Made by a program: the position numbers and the translations under genes. The notes beneath the pieces are model-generated. The model searched no databases. It had not been told where the DNA came from and saw only the letters and a list, made by a program, of their open reading frames with translations. Positions 1-7,610 of a DNA stretch of 18,083 bases are shown one piece after another. The stretch comes from Sporomusaceae bacterium (lineage in GTDB: Bacteria > Bacillota_C > Negativicutes > Sporomusales_B > UBA7701): the NCBI GenBank assembly GCA_022839045.1, contig JALHDI010000118.1:1-18083 (forward strand), written 5' to 3'. Each line of letters begins with the position of its first letter. Position 1 is the first letter of the stretch.

Positions 1-73
1 GCTCCTCGAGTAGGACTCGAACCTACAACCCCGCGGTTAACAGCCGCGTGCTCTACCATTGAGCTATCGAGGA
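1..73 (-). tRNA. tRNA-Asn (anticodon GTT)
   Basis: On the minus strand a full cloverleaf can be read: acceptor arm TCCTCGA pairing with TCGAGGA, D-arm AGCTCAATGGTAGAGC, anticodon arm GCGGCTGTTAACCGC with GTT in the loop, and T-arm GTAGGTTCGAGTCCTAC. The 5' end is at 73 and the discriminator G at 2. Base 1 reads C on this strand and could begin an encoded CCA tail, but the window stops there. A consensus promoter lies a few bases upstream, so this is probably the first gene of a tRNA transcript that continues beyond the left edge. Confidence 0.96.
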
Positions 74-85
74 ACAACGTAGATT

Positions 86-115
86 ATTATATCCCATCGG
101 GCATTGACCTGTCAA
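86..115 (-). promoter_or_regulatory. Sigma-A promoter of the tRNA-Asn transcript
   Basis: On the minus strand TTGACA (115-110) and TATAAT (91-86) are separated by 18 nt. Both hexamers match the sigma-A consensus perfectly. Predicted initiation is near 79, six bases before the mature tRNA. The -35 element almost touches the stop codon of the upstream dehydrogenase, so the tRNA need not depend on readthrough from that gene. Confidence 0.85.
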
Positions 116-116
116 G

Positions 117-1094
117 CTATTTACGCGCCTCGGGGTTGAGGCAGTTGGGCGGGAGCTCGCTCCGCAGCACGGCCAGGATGTTGCGGCAGGCCATGCGGGC
201 TATGCCTGTACGGCATTCGAGCGTGGCGCTGCCGACATGGGGGGCAAGGACGACATTGTCGAGCCGCAGCAGGCCGGGTTCGACCTGCGGCTCCTGCTCG
301 AACACGTCGAGGCCGGCGCCGGCGATCGTGCGCGCCTCCAAGGCGGCGACCAGCGCCTTTTCGTCCACCACCGGGCCGCGGGCCGTGTTGACGAGGACGG
401 CCGTCTTCTTCATCATCGCCAGCTCGGGGGCGCCGATCAGGTGGCGGGTCTGCTCGGTAAGCGGCACGTGGAGGGAAACGAAGTCGGCTTCGCGGAGGAG
501 GGTGGTCAACGGGACGAACCGGCCGCCGGTGGCTTTTTCGAAGTCAGGCTTGGGAGAATTGGCGGTATACAAAATGTCCATATTAAAGCCAAGAGCGCGC
601 TTGGCCATCGCCAGGCCGATGCGCCCGCCGCCGACGATGCCCAGCGTCGTGCCGGAAACGTCGCAGCCCAGCATGAAGAGCGGCCCCCAGCTTTTCCACC
701 GCCCCGCCCGCACCAGGCGGTCGCATTCGCCCAGCCGGCGGGCGGCGGCCAGCAGCAACGCCCAAGCAAGATCGGCGGTCGCGTCGGTCACCACGTCGGG
801 CGTGTTGGTGACCCAAATGCCGTGGGCTGTGGCGGCGGTTACGTCGATATTGTTGTAGCCCACGCCGAAGTTGGCGACGACGCGGCAGGTAGGGGCGGCG
901 GCAACGCACACCGCCTCGTCGATGCGGTCGCCCACGGCCAGTATCGCGTCGCTGCCCCGGACGGCGGCCAGGAGTTCCTCGCGGCTAAACGCCTCGTCTT
1001 CGGCCGGCCGGATTAGCCGGCATTTTTCCGCCAGCGTGTCGGTGAACGCGTCCGGCAGCCAGCGGCTAAGTACAACGGTTGCTTTGTCCATCAT
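117..1094 (-). CDS. D-isomer-specific 2-hydroxyacid dehydrogenase (glyoxylate/hydroxypyruvate reductase-like)
   Basis: This is a cytosolic NAD(P)H-dependent dehydrogenase that would interconvert a 2-keto acid and its D-2-hydroxy acid. In the 325-residue product the Rossmann motif GGGRIG is at residues 155-160. The catalytic Arg (NTARGP, R239), Glu (DVFEQEP, E268) and His (LAPHVGS, H286) are all present, and the length is normal for the family. The reading frame opens at a GTG at 1100, but that codon lies inside the Shine-Dalgarno AAAGGAGGTGAT, so ATG 1094 or ATG 1091 is the real start; 1091 has slightly better spacing (8 nt). The gene is monocistronic and divergent from the M29 peptidase. The substrate (glyoxylate, hydroxypyruvate or a larger keto acid) cannot be fixed from sequence. 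A distant paralogue lies at 13721-14710. Confidence 0.93.
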   Translation of the reverse strand: MMDKATVVLSRWLPDAFTDTLAEKCRLIRPAEDEAFSREELLAAVRGSDAILAVGDRIDEAVCVAAAPTCRVVANFGVGYNNIDVTAATAHGIWVTNTPDVVTDATADLAWALLLAAARRLGECDRLVRAGRWKSWGPLFMLGCDVSGTTLGIVGGGRIGLAMAKRALGFNMDILYTANSPKPDFEKATGGRFVPLTTLLREADFVSLHVPLTEQTRHLIGAPELAMMKKTAVLVNTARGPVVDEKALVAALEARTIAGAGLDVFEQEPQVEPGLLRLDNVVLAPHVGSATLECRTGIARMACRNILAVLRSELPPNCLNPEARK

Positions 1095-1109
1095 AATCAC
1101 CTCCTTTCC

Positions 1110-1138
1110 ATTGTACCAAAAGCGGCCATCCCAGCCAA
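1110..1138 (-). promoter_or_regulatory. Probable sigma-A promoter with a very short leader
   Basis: On the minus strand TTGGCT (1138-1133), a 17-nt spacer and TACAAT (1115-1110) form a good sigma-A match. TGG immediately before the -10 gives an extended -10 element. Predicted initiation near 1103 would fall inside the Shine-Dalgarno (1107-1100), leaving a leader of only about 9-12 nt. Confidence 0.5.
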
Positions 1139-1153
1139 CTTCTTCTTCGCGGC

Positions 1154-1178
1154 AGGATAAGGGAGTGAAAGAGTAAAT
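1154..1178 (+). promoter_or_regulatory. Possible sigma-H-like promoter for the M29 peptidase
   Basis: AGGATAA (1154-1160), 11 nt, then AGTAAAT (1172-1178) resembles the Bacillus sigma-H pattern (AGGAWWW, 11-12 nt, RnnGAAT) with one mismatch. It lies about 50 bp upstream of the peptidase start in the divergent intergenic region. No convincing sigma-A promoter was found here on this strand. This is a weak, motif-only call. Confidence 0.25.
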
Positions 1179-1231
1179 ATTATAGAGAAAGGCCGTTTAG
1201 AAGTCCCCAGATGCAGCAAGGAGGAATACTA

Positions 1232-2344
1232 ATGGATCCCCGCATCATCACGCTCGCCCATAACCTCATCCACTACTCCGCCGCCCTCGCTCCGGGCGAA
1301 AAACTACTCATCGAGACGGTCGACGGGGCTCTCCCGCTCGCCAAGGCACTCGTCGACGAGGCCTACCACGCCGGCGCCGTCCCCTTCCTCAGCCTCAAGA
1401 GCAGCCAGCTCCTCCGCGCCCTCCTCCGCGGCGCCGCGTCAGAGCAGCTTGCCTTAGCCGGCGAATGGGAGGCGGCGCGCATGAAGGCGATGGACGCTTA
1501 TATCGCCATAAGGGCCAGCGACAATATCAGCGAGATGGCCGACGTTCCCGCCGACAGGCTGCAGCTTTACCAACAGAACTGGGTCAAGCCCGTCCACCTC
1601 GACATCCGCGTACCCAATACCAAGTGGTGCGTTCTCCGCTACCCGGGCCCCTCCATGGCCCAACTGGCCGCGATGAGCACCGAAGCGTTCGAGGATTTCT
1701 ATTTCCGCGTCTGCACCCTCGACTACGCCAAAATGGCCGTGGCCATGGATCCCCTGATCGCCCTCCTCGGGCGCACAGACCGGGTGAGGATAACCGGTCC
1801 GGGCACCGATCTCGCCTTCTCCGTCCGCGGCATCGCGGCCGTCAAATGCGCCGGCCGCCGCAACATCCCCGACGGCGAGGTGTACACCGCGCCGGTGAGG
1901 GACTCCGTCAACGGCGTTATCAGCTATAACACCCCCGCCGTCTACCAGGGCTTCACTTATGAGAACATCCGCCTCGAATTCCGGGACGGCAAAATCGTCG
2001 GCGCGACCGCCAACGACAGCGAAAAAATCAACAAAGTCTTGGACACCGATGACGGCGCCCGCTACATCGGCGAATTCGCCCTCGGCGTCAACCCCTATAT
2101 CGAACGGCCGATGAAGGACACCCTCTTCGACGAAAAAATCAGCGGCTCCTTCCACTTCACTCCCGGCAACGCTTACGAAAAAGCCTTCAACGGCAATAAA
2201 TCCGCCATCCACTGGGATTTGGTCTGCATCCAAACCCCGGCTTACGGCGGCGGCGAAATCCGTTTCGACAACATGCTGGTCCGCAGGGACGGCCGATTCG
2301 TGCCCGAGGAGCTGCAAGGGCTAAACCCGGAAAACCTTACATAG
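1232..2344 (+). CDS. M29-family aminopeptidase (thermophilic metalloprotease family)
   Basis: This is a 370-residue cytosolic metallo-aminopeptidase of the AmpS/AmpT/PepS type, which removes N-terminal residues from peptides. The C-terminal half carries the expected metal-ligand segments: GEFALGVN, then the SGSFHFTPGNAY region, then SAIHWDLV. These supply the Glu and His ligands and the HxD-type ligand pair. The N-terminal half is the usual GEKLLIET-type domain. An upstream in-frame ATG at 1211 overlaps the ribosome-binding site AAGGAGG (1218-1224), so ATG 1232, seven nucleotides downstream of it, is the better start. The gene stands alone and ends 21 nt before a terminator shared with speE. 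The family assignment is firm; peptide specificity is unknown. Confidence 0.93.
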   Translation: MDPRIITLAHNLIHYSAALAPGEKLLIETVDGALPLAKALVDEAYHAGAVPFLSLKSSQLLRALLRGAASEQLALAGEWEAARMKAMDAYIAIRASDNISEMADVPADRLQLYQQNWVKPVHLDIRVPNTKWCVLRYPGPSMAQLAAMSTEAFEDFYFRVCTLDYAKMAVAMDPLIALLGRTDRVRITGPGTDLAFSVRGIAAVKCAGRRNIPDGEVYTAPVRDSVNGVISYNTPAVYQGFTYENIRLEFRDGKIVGATANDSEKINKVLDTDDGARYIGEFALGVNPYIERPMKDTLFDEKISGSFHFTPGNAYEKAFNGNKSAIHWDLVCIQTPAYGGGEIRFDNMLVRRDGRFVPEELQGLNPENLT

Positions 2345-2365
2345 GCGGCCGTTGATAAGTAAACT

Positions 2366-2396
2366 AAAAGCTGCCGGCTGATAGCCGGCAGCTTTT
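2366..2396. terminator. Bidirectional Rho-independent terminator
   Basis: AAAAGCTGCCGGC (2366-2378), loop TGATA, then GCCGGCAGCTTTT (2384-2396): a perfect 13-bp stem with A and T runs on opposite flanks. It serves the convergent M29 peptidase and speE, whose stop codon begins at 2400, only 4 nt away. Confidence 0.9.
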
Positions 2397-2397
2397 G

Positions 2398-3231
2398 CTA
2401 TTTGAACAGTTCCTGGATGAACGTCGGCAGCGCGAAGGCGCTCTTCTGGAGCTCCCTGTTCCAGTAACGGGTTTTAAGGTCGGGGAGCTTGGCCGTATCG
2501 ACGGCCAGCGGGTCGTGCTTCTTGGAGCCGATGGTGAAGCAGTGGGTGCCGCCCGGGTAGAGGGGGATCTGAGCCAGATAGGTTCTGGTGATCGGGAAGA
2601 GGGCTTCGATATCCTTTCTGAGGCGCTTAAGAAGCGGCTGGTGATAAAAGGGCGACTCGGTCTGCTGCACGAACAGGCCATCAGCCTTGAGCGCCTTGAA
2701 GCAGTCGGCGTAGAATTTGCCGGTGAACAGCCCTTCCCCCGGCCCGATCGGGTCGGAGCAGTCGACGATGATGACATCATACATATCCGTGGCCTGAGCC
2801 ATATGGTCGATGCCGTCGCCGATCTTCAGGCGGAACTTGTCATTGCCGTTTATCAGCACGGTGCTAATCTCCGGCAAGAACTTCTTGCACACCTCGACGA
2901 CCGCCCCGTCGATCTCCACCATCTCCACCCGTTCCACTCCGGGATGGCGGACGACCTCCCGCGCCGTGCCGCCGTCGCCCCCGCCGATGATGAGCACGTT
3001 CCGGGGATTGGGATGGACGAACATCGGTACATGGGCGATCATCTCGTGATAGATGAACTCGTCGAAGATGCTGGTCTGAAAAACGCCGTCCAGCGCCAGC
3101 ATGCGGCCGAACTCGAACGTATCCAGCACGGCGATTTCCTGGAAATCGGACTTGCCCATGTAGAGCGTCTCCTTGACCCTGGCGCTCAGGCTCAGGTCCT
3201 TGGTCTGGAATTCGCTGTACCACAGTTCCAT
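2398..3231 (-). CDS. speE: Spermidine synthase (polyamine aminopropyltransferase)
   Basis: It transfers the aminopropyl group of decarboxylated S-adenosylmethionine to putrescine, giving spermidine, in the cytosol. The 277-residue protein has the N-terminal beta domain followed by a Rossmann methyltransferase-like fold. GGGDGGTAREV at about residues 83-93 is the dcSAM-binding glycine loop, EID near 106-108 binds the nucleoside, and VDCSDPIGP (156-164) carries the catalytic Asp. YHEM at 61-64 is also typical. Length is normal for bacterial SpeE. ATG 3231 is preceded by GAGGAGG with about 10 nt spacing. No speB, speA or speD neighbour is present, so the pathway genes must be elsewhere. Confidence 0.97.
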   Translation of the reverse strand: MELWYSEFQTKDLSLSARVKETLYMGKSDFQEIAVLDTFEFGRMLALDGVFQTSIFDEFIYHEMIAHVPMFVHPNPRNVLIIGGGDGGTAREVVRHPGVERVEMVEIDGAVVEVCKKFLPEISTVLINGNDKFRLKIGDGIDHMAQATDMYDVIIVDCSDPIGPGEGLFTGKFYADCFKALKADGLFVQQTESPFYHQPLLKRLRKDIEALFPITRTYLAQIPLYPGGTHCFTIGSKKHDPLAVDTAKLPDLKTRYWNRELQKSAFALPTFIQELFK

Positions 3232-3411
3232 GTGCAGAAGCCTCCTCGAAATATTCTCTCTGTAGCTTGCTCCGTACTGTTAAATTTAGCATAATTTGCT
3301 GTCTGGGGAAAGAGCTTGGCAAAAAAATCTCCATCCTTCCTTCTCCGCTTTATTGTTGCCATTAAACCGTTTTCGTACCCGCAGGGTCAGTTTTGGGACC
3401 CTTTCTCCCGA

Positions 3412-3440
3412 GCATCAAATCCCTATTTTTGCGCATAATA
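3412..3440 (+). promoter_or_regulatory. Probable sigma-G (forespore) promoter of the germinant-receptor operon
   Basis: GCATC (3412-3416), 17 nt, then CATAATA (3434-3440) fits the forespore pattern GHATR, 17-18 nt, CATNHTA, with the last -35 base mismatched. It lies 27 bp upstream of the first germination gene. Bacillus ger operons are classically sigma-G transcribed, so position and motif agree. The call rests on motif and context only. Confidence 0.5.
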
Positions 3441-3467
3441 GCTTAAGTAACCAAGCGAGGTAATATT

Positions 3468-5336
3468 ATGCCGGAGATTTCCCCCGTCAGTGCTTGGCGG
3501 CGCCTCAAAAACCTCATCGACTACACTCCCCCGGCCGACCCCGACCCCTTCGTCCTCGATGAGGACCGTCCCTTCGACACGGGGCATCCTCCCATGGAGG
3601 ATGCCGGCGCGACGGCAGCCGCCCGCGGACACCTCGCCGCCATGGTAGACTTTGGGCGGCGCCTCGAAATTTTCATGGCAAAAACACAAGCTGCCCTCCG
3701 TGACAGAACCCTCACCGCCGACATTCAGCGGTACCGTACCGAGTTGACAGCCCTCGAACGGCAGTGGTCCCACCTCGCTCCCGTCTTCTTCGCCTACCAG
3801 CACAGCCAGGATCCCGGCGACGCAGGTATCCACACCAGTCTCACCGAAAACCGCCGCACCCTCGAGGAGATATACCGCCTGCCCCGCAATAAGGATCTTA
3901 TCATACGCGATTTCGAGGTGGGCGGGGACGACCCGGCCGCCGCCCTGCTCGTCTACATGGAAGGCCTCGTCGACGGCACCAAACTAGACCGCTTCGTCCT
4001 CGCTCCCCTCATGTCCGCCACCGGCCCCCTCTATGACGGCGATACCATCGACCTCCTCATGAAGCGCACCATCCCCAACGGCCAGGTCCGCCGCATAAAT
4101 ACCTTCAAGGATCTCCAGGACGGCGTCAACATTGGCGATACCGTCCTCATCGTCGACGGCCTCGCCGATGCCGTCGTCATCGAGACCAAAGGCTGGGAGC
4201 ACCGCGGCGTCGACGCCCCCAAGACCGAGCAAACCGTCCGCGGCTCCCTCGCCGCCTTCAGCGAAAATCTCCGCGTCAACACCGGCCTCGTCCGCTCCAT
4301 GCTCCACAGCAGCGACCTCGTTACCGAGCTCATCAAGATCGGCAGCCGCGGTCGGCTCAACTGCGCCTTCATGTACATCGACTCCATCGCCAATCCCACG
4401 CTGGTAGCCGAGGTCCGCCGCCGTCTGCAGGGTATCGAAACCGACTATATCGCCGACTCCGCCGAACTCGCCCAGTTTATCGAGGATTCCCCAACCATCC
4501 TCTTTCCCCAGACCCTCTCCACCGAGCGGCCCGACCGCGTCGTCACCCATCTTACCGAAGGTCGCGTCGCCCTCATCCTTGAGGGCAACCCGTTCGCCCA
4601 AATCCTCCCCGTCTCCTTCTTCAGCTTCTTCCACTCCGCCGAGGACTTTAGCGTCAAATCCGGCATCGCCAACTTCATGCGCGTCCTCCGCCTCTTCGGC
4701 GCCCTCATCTCCACCGTCCTCCCCTCTCTCTACCTGGCCCTCAGCTACTTCCACCCCGAGGCCATACCCTCCGAGCTCCTCCTCGCCGTCGCCGGTTCGC
4801 GCGAGAACGTCCCCTTCCCCGCCTGGTTCGAAGTCCTGGTGATGGAGATTTCCTTCGAGCTCGTCCGCGAGGCCGGTGTCCGCATTCCCGGCCTCCTCGC
4901 CTCTACCATCGGCATCGTCGGCGCCATCATCCTCGGCCAAGCCGCCGTCGCCGCCCGTATCGTCAGTCCCATCGTCGTCGTCCTCGTCGCCATCACCGGC
5001 CTGGCCTCGTTCACCATTCCCGAGTACCGCATGTCCTCCGCCGTGCGCATCATCCGCTTCATCCTCTTTATCGTCGCCACCACCTTCGGGCTGGTCGGCA
5101 TCGCCATGGCCCTCCTCGCTCTCGCCGCCCTCCTCTGCGGCATGAAATCTTTTGGCATGCCCTACCTCGTTCCCATTGCCCCCCGTACGATCGCCAACTA
5201 TGACGTCGTCCTGCGCGGCCAAGTCTACAGCCAGGAGCAGCGCCCCGACGCCCTCGGCACCAAGGACCGCCGCCGCCAGCCCGCCGTCAGCCGCGCCTGG
5301 ACCAAGGAGCCGCCGGAAGAGGAGGGAGAGCAGTGA
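3468..5336 (+). CDS. GerA-family spore germinant receptor, A subunit, with N-terminal extension
   Basis: This is the A subunit of a nutrient germinant receptor in the spore inner membrane. The core, about residues 123-570, follows Bacillus GerAA closely: VLIVDG at 226-231, KGWEHRGVDAPKTEQTVRG at 241-259, ERPDRV at 353-358, SRENVPFPAWFE at 444-455 and EISFELVREAGVRIP at 460-474. Four to five hydrophobic helices follow (about 409-428, 476-497, 501-517, 527-559), then a charged cytosolic tail. The protein has 622 residues, against roughly 480-545 for B. subtilis homologues. The excess is mostly an N-terminal segment of about 120 residues with a Pro/Asp-rich part (20-45) and a probable helical part (50-110). 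ATG 3468 follows GCGAGG with 7 nt spacing. The stop overlaps the next start (GTGA), so translation is probably coupled. The germinant cannot be predicted. Confidence 0.95.
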   Translation: MPEISPVSAWRRLKNLIDYTPPADPDPFVLDEDRPFDTGHPPMEDAGATAAARGHLAAMVDFGRRLEIFMAKTQAALRDRTLTADIQRYRTELTALERQWSHLAPVFFAYQHSQDPGDAGIHTSLTENRRTLEEIYRLPRNKDLIIRDFEVGGDDPAAALLVYMEGLVDGTKLDRFVLAPLMSATGPLYDGDTIDLLMKRTIPNGQVRRINTFKDLQDGVNIGDTVLIVDGLADAVVIETKGWEHRGVDAPKTEQTVRGSLAAFSENLRVNTGLVRSMLHSSDLVTELIKIGSRGRLNCAFMYIDSIANPTLVAEVRRRLQGIETDYIADSAELAQFIEDSPTILFPQTLSTERPDRVVTHLTEGRVALILEGNPFAQILPVSFFSFFHSAEDFSVKSGIANFMRVLRLFGALISTVLPSLYLALSYFHPEAIPSELLLAVAGSRENVPFPAWFEVLVMEISFELVREAGVRIPGLLASTIGIVGAIILGQAAVAARIVSPIVVVLVAITGLASFTIPEYRMSSAVRIIRFILFIVATTFGLVGIAMALLALAALLCGMKSFGMPYLVPIAPRTIANYDVVLRGQVYSQEQRPDALGTKDRRRQPAVSRAWTKEPPEEEGEQ

Positions 5337-6361
5337 ACTACCGCAGCGGCCGCATGGGCATGGCCGAAGGCATCGGCCTCGCCTACTCCATTTCTTTCCC
5401 CCTCGTTTTTCTCGCCACCCCGGCTATCGTATCCGAGAACGCCGGCCCCTTCAGCTGGGTCACCCCCCTCCTTGGCAGCCTTGCCGCCGGCACCCTCCTC
5501 TGGATTCTCCAGTCCCTCCTCGCCCGCTACGGCGGCGATCTCTTCACCCTCACCCAACGCCTGCTGGGGCGGCTGGCCGTTTATCCCCTCGGCCTATTCT
5601 ACCTCTTCGCTTTCTTTGCCACCGCCAGCCTGTGGACCCGCCAGTTCGCCGAGAACACCCTTCTCACCGCCCTGCCCCAGGCCGAGTTCAACACCATCAT
5701 CCTCGTCTACGGCCTCGCCGCCATACTCCTCGTCTACCTCGGCATCGAGGCTATGACCCGCGTCACCTTCCTCATCCTCCCCTTCGCCGTCGCCGGCCTT
5801 CTCCTCGTCTTCGCCGGCCTCAGCCCGGAGATGCGGCCACTCTACCTCTTCCCCCTCCTTGGCAACGGCCTCCCCTCCCTCCTCCAGCCCACCTTGCTTT
5901 TCGTCGGCGGCAGTGCGCCGACCGTTCTCCTCATGCTCCTCGCCCCCGCCTTCCAGAACGCCAGAACCATCCAGGCGGCGATAATCTTCGGCTTCGGCGG
6001 CAGCGCCTTCATCCGCAGCGCCGCCAACGCCGTCTTTGTCATGACCTTCGGCGCCGCCATCGCCGCCGAGAAGACCCTCCCCTTCTACGAGATGGCCCGC
6101 CTCATCTACATCAACAGATACATGCAGCGCTTCGAATCTCTCTTTATCCTCCTCTGGGTCATGGCCGGCGTCCTCGGCATCGCCGCCTGCCTCTACGGCG
6201 CCCTCTACACCCTCGCCCGCCTCTTCCGCCTCCCCACCCCCAAGCCCCTTCTCCTCGTCCTATCCCTGGGGACAACGCTCTTCACCGACATCCTCGCCCC
6301 CGGCTTCGCCCTCACCGTGCTCGCCCTGCTCGTCGGCGCCTGGTTCAAAGGGAGGCGATAG
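5333..6361 (+). CDS. Spore germination permease, B subunit (GerAB/GerKB family)
   Basis: This is the B subunit of the germinant receptor, an APC-superfamily membrane protein that binds the small-molecule germinant in characterised Bacillus receptors. The 342 residues are almost entirely hydrophobic, with about ten predicted helices. Family hallmarks include the opening GMAEGIGLAYSISFPLVF and the late segment INRYMQRFESLFILLWVM (about residues 264-281), matching the conserved ER.E..F...W motif region. The GTG start at 5333 overlaps the A-subunit stop and is preceded by GGAGGGAGAG. Length is slightly below the usual 360-370 residues. The C subunit follows after a single nucleotide. Confidence 0.94.
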   Translation: MNYRSGRMGMAEGIGLAYSISFPLVFLATPAIVSENAGPFSWVTPLLGSLAAGTLLWILQSLLARYGGDLFTLTQRLLGRLAVYPLGLFYLFAFFATASLWTRQFAENTLLTALPQAEFNTIILVYGLAAILLVYLGIEAMTRVTFLILPFAVAGLLLVFAGLSPEMRPLYLFPLLGNGLPSLLQPTLLFVGGSAPTVLLMLLAPAFQNARTIQAAIIFGFGGSAFIRSAANAVFVMTFGAAIAAEKTLPFYEMARLIYINRYMQRFESLFILLWVMAGVLGIAACLYGALYTLARLFRLPTPKPLLLVLSLGTTLFTDILAPGFALTVLALLVGAWFKGRR

Positions 6362-6362
6362 C

Positions 6363-7610
6363 ATGCGAACGGCATTGATTCTTATCCTCCTGGCCTGCCT
6401 GCTCACCGCCGGCTGCAACGGCGCCAAGGAGACCGACGAGGTCGCCTGGGTCGTCAGCATAGGCATCGACAGGGCCGGCGACGGCGACCTCCTCGTCACC
6501 TACCGCATGGCCAACACGGCCGTCCTGGCCGCCGGCGACAGCGGCGGCGCCGCCGGCAAGGAACCGTCCACCGTCATGACCGTTAAAGCCCCCTCCCTCG
6601 CCGAGGCCCGCAACCTCCTCAACGCCTCCATATCCCGCAACGTCAGTCTCACCCACATCACCGCCTTCGTCATCGGCGAAGACCTCGCCCGTGCCGGCGT
6701 CGAGGACCTCATCAGTCCTCTTCTGCGTTTCCGGGAGTTTCGCGGTTCCACCTTCTTAATTGTCGTCCACGGCGCCAAAGTCAGCGACATCTTCAAGGCC
6801 AACAAACCGCCTATCGAAACCCTCATCTCCCGCTGGGTGCAGAACTACATGCGCAGCTACGACGAAGCCTCCTACTTTCTCCCCCTCACCCTCCACCAGT
6901 TTTACACCCGCCTCAAGGCCAGCAGCGGCGCCCCCCTCGCCGTCAGCTACGGCCTCAACCCTTCCACCGCCTCCGACCGCAGCGCCGCCGACCAGCCTAA
7001 CAGCAAAGTCAATACCTACCTGCCCGGCGCTCTGCCCCGCCAGGGCGGCAACCCCACCGAATTCGCCGGCACGGCGGTATTCAAGGAGGATAAACTGGTC
7101 GGTTTCCTCGATACCGGCGAGACCCGCGCCCTCGCCATCCTCCTCGATAAATTCCCCCAGGGCTTCGTCACCGTCACCGACCCCCTCGCCCCCCAGAGTC
7201 AGATCAACGTCAGGCTCCGCAACGGCCGCGCCCCAAAAATCGCCGTCGATATCGGCGGCGACCGCCCCGTCGTCAGCATCGACGTCTTCCTCGAGGGCGA
7301 TATCACCGCCATCCCCTCCGGCATCGCCTATGAACAGGAAGAGTTCCTGCACTTGCTGGAAACGCAGATATCAAACACAATCAACGAGCAAATACTTAAC
7401 ATGCTCGTCCGCACCCAGGGCTGGGACGCCGACGTCGCCGACTTCGGCTACTACATCAGGCCCAAGTTTCTGACCAGGGCCGACATGTGGCAGTACGGCT
7501 GGGAAAAACGCTTCCCCCAGGCCGCCTTTAACATCGTCGTCAACACAGAGCTCCGCCGCACCGGCCTCCTCCGCAAGACCCGGGAGATCAGAAGGGAGCC
7601 CGACCAGTGA
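6363..7610 (+). CDS. Ger(x)C-family germination lipoprotein, C subunit
   Basis: This is the lipoprotein subunit of the germinant receptor, anchored on the outer face of the spore inner membrane. A short signal peptide ends in the lipobox LTAGC with the lipidated Cys at residue 18. It is followed by the typical opening DEVAWVVSIGIDRAGDGDLL. The 415-residue length and the C-terminal part (EQEEFLHLLETQISNTINEQ, then WDADVADFGYYIR) fit the GerAC fold, where residues near Trp-Asp-Asp/Gly are conserved. ATG 6363 follows GGGAGG (6350-6355), which lies inside the end of the B gene. The stop overlaps the GTG of the next small gene by 4 nt. Confidence 0.95.
   Translation: MRTALILILLACLLTAGCNGAKETDEVAWVVSIGIDRAGDGDLLVTYRMANTAVLAAGDSGGAAGKEPSTVMTVKAPSLAEARNLLNASISRNVSLTHITAFVIGEDLARAGVEDLISPLLRFREFRGSTFLIVVHGAKVSDIFKANKPPIETLISRWVQNYMRSYDEASYFLPLTLHQFYTRLKASSGAPLAVSYGLNPSTASDRSAADQPNSKVNTYLPGALPRQGGNPTEFAGTAVFKEDKLVGFLDTGETRALAILLDKFPQGFVTVTDPLAPQSQINVRLRNGRAPKIAVDIGGDRPVVSIDVFLEGDITAIPSGIAYEQEEFLHLLETQISNTINEQILNMLVRTQGWDADVADFGYYIRPKFLTRADMWQYGWEKRFPQAAFNIVVNTELRRTGLLRKTREIRREPDQ

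Noticed and set aside
1454..2317. 287-codon minus-strand open frame opposite the M29 peptidase
   Set aside because: Val/Ala/Gly/Asp-rich shadow of a gene with clear metal-ligand motifs on the other strand.
3383..3402. AGGGTC/GACCCT dyad upstream of the ger operon as a terminator
   Set aside because: Only a 6-bp stem with an 8-nt loop and short T run, and no upstream plus-strand gene needs terminating there.
3984..5222. Long minus-strand open frame (412 codons) opposite the germination A gene
   Set aside because: Its product is a low-complexity Gly/Asp/Glu string produced by the C-rich coding strand. The plus-strand frame matches GerA throughout.
5152..6378. Long plus-strand open frame (408 codons) overlapping the germination B gene
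   Set aside because: It is a Pro/Arg/Ser-rich low-complexity translation in a shifted frame with no ribosome-binding site. The overlapping B-permease frame is clearly real.
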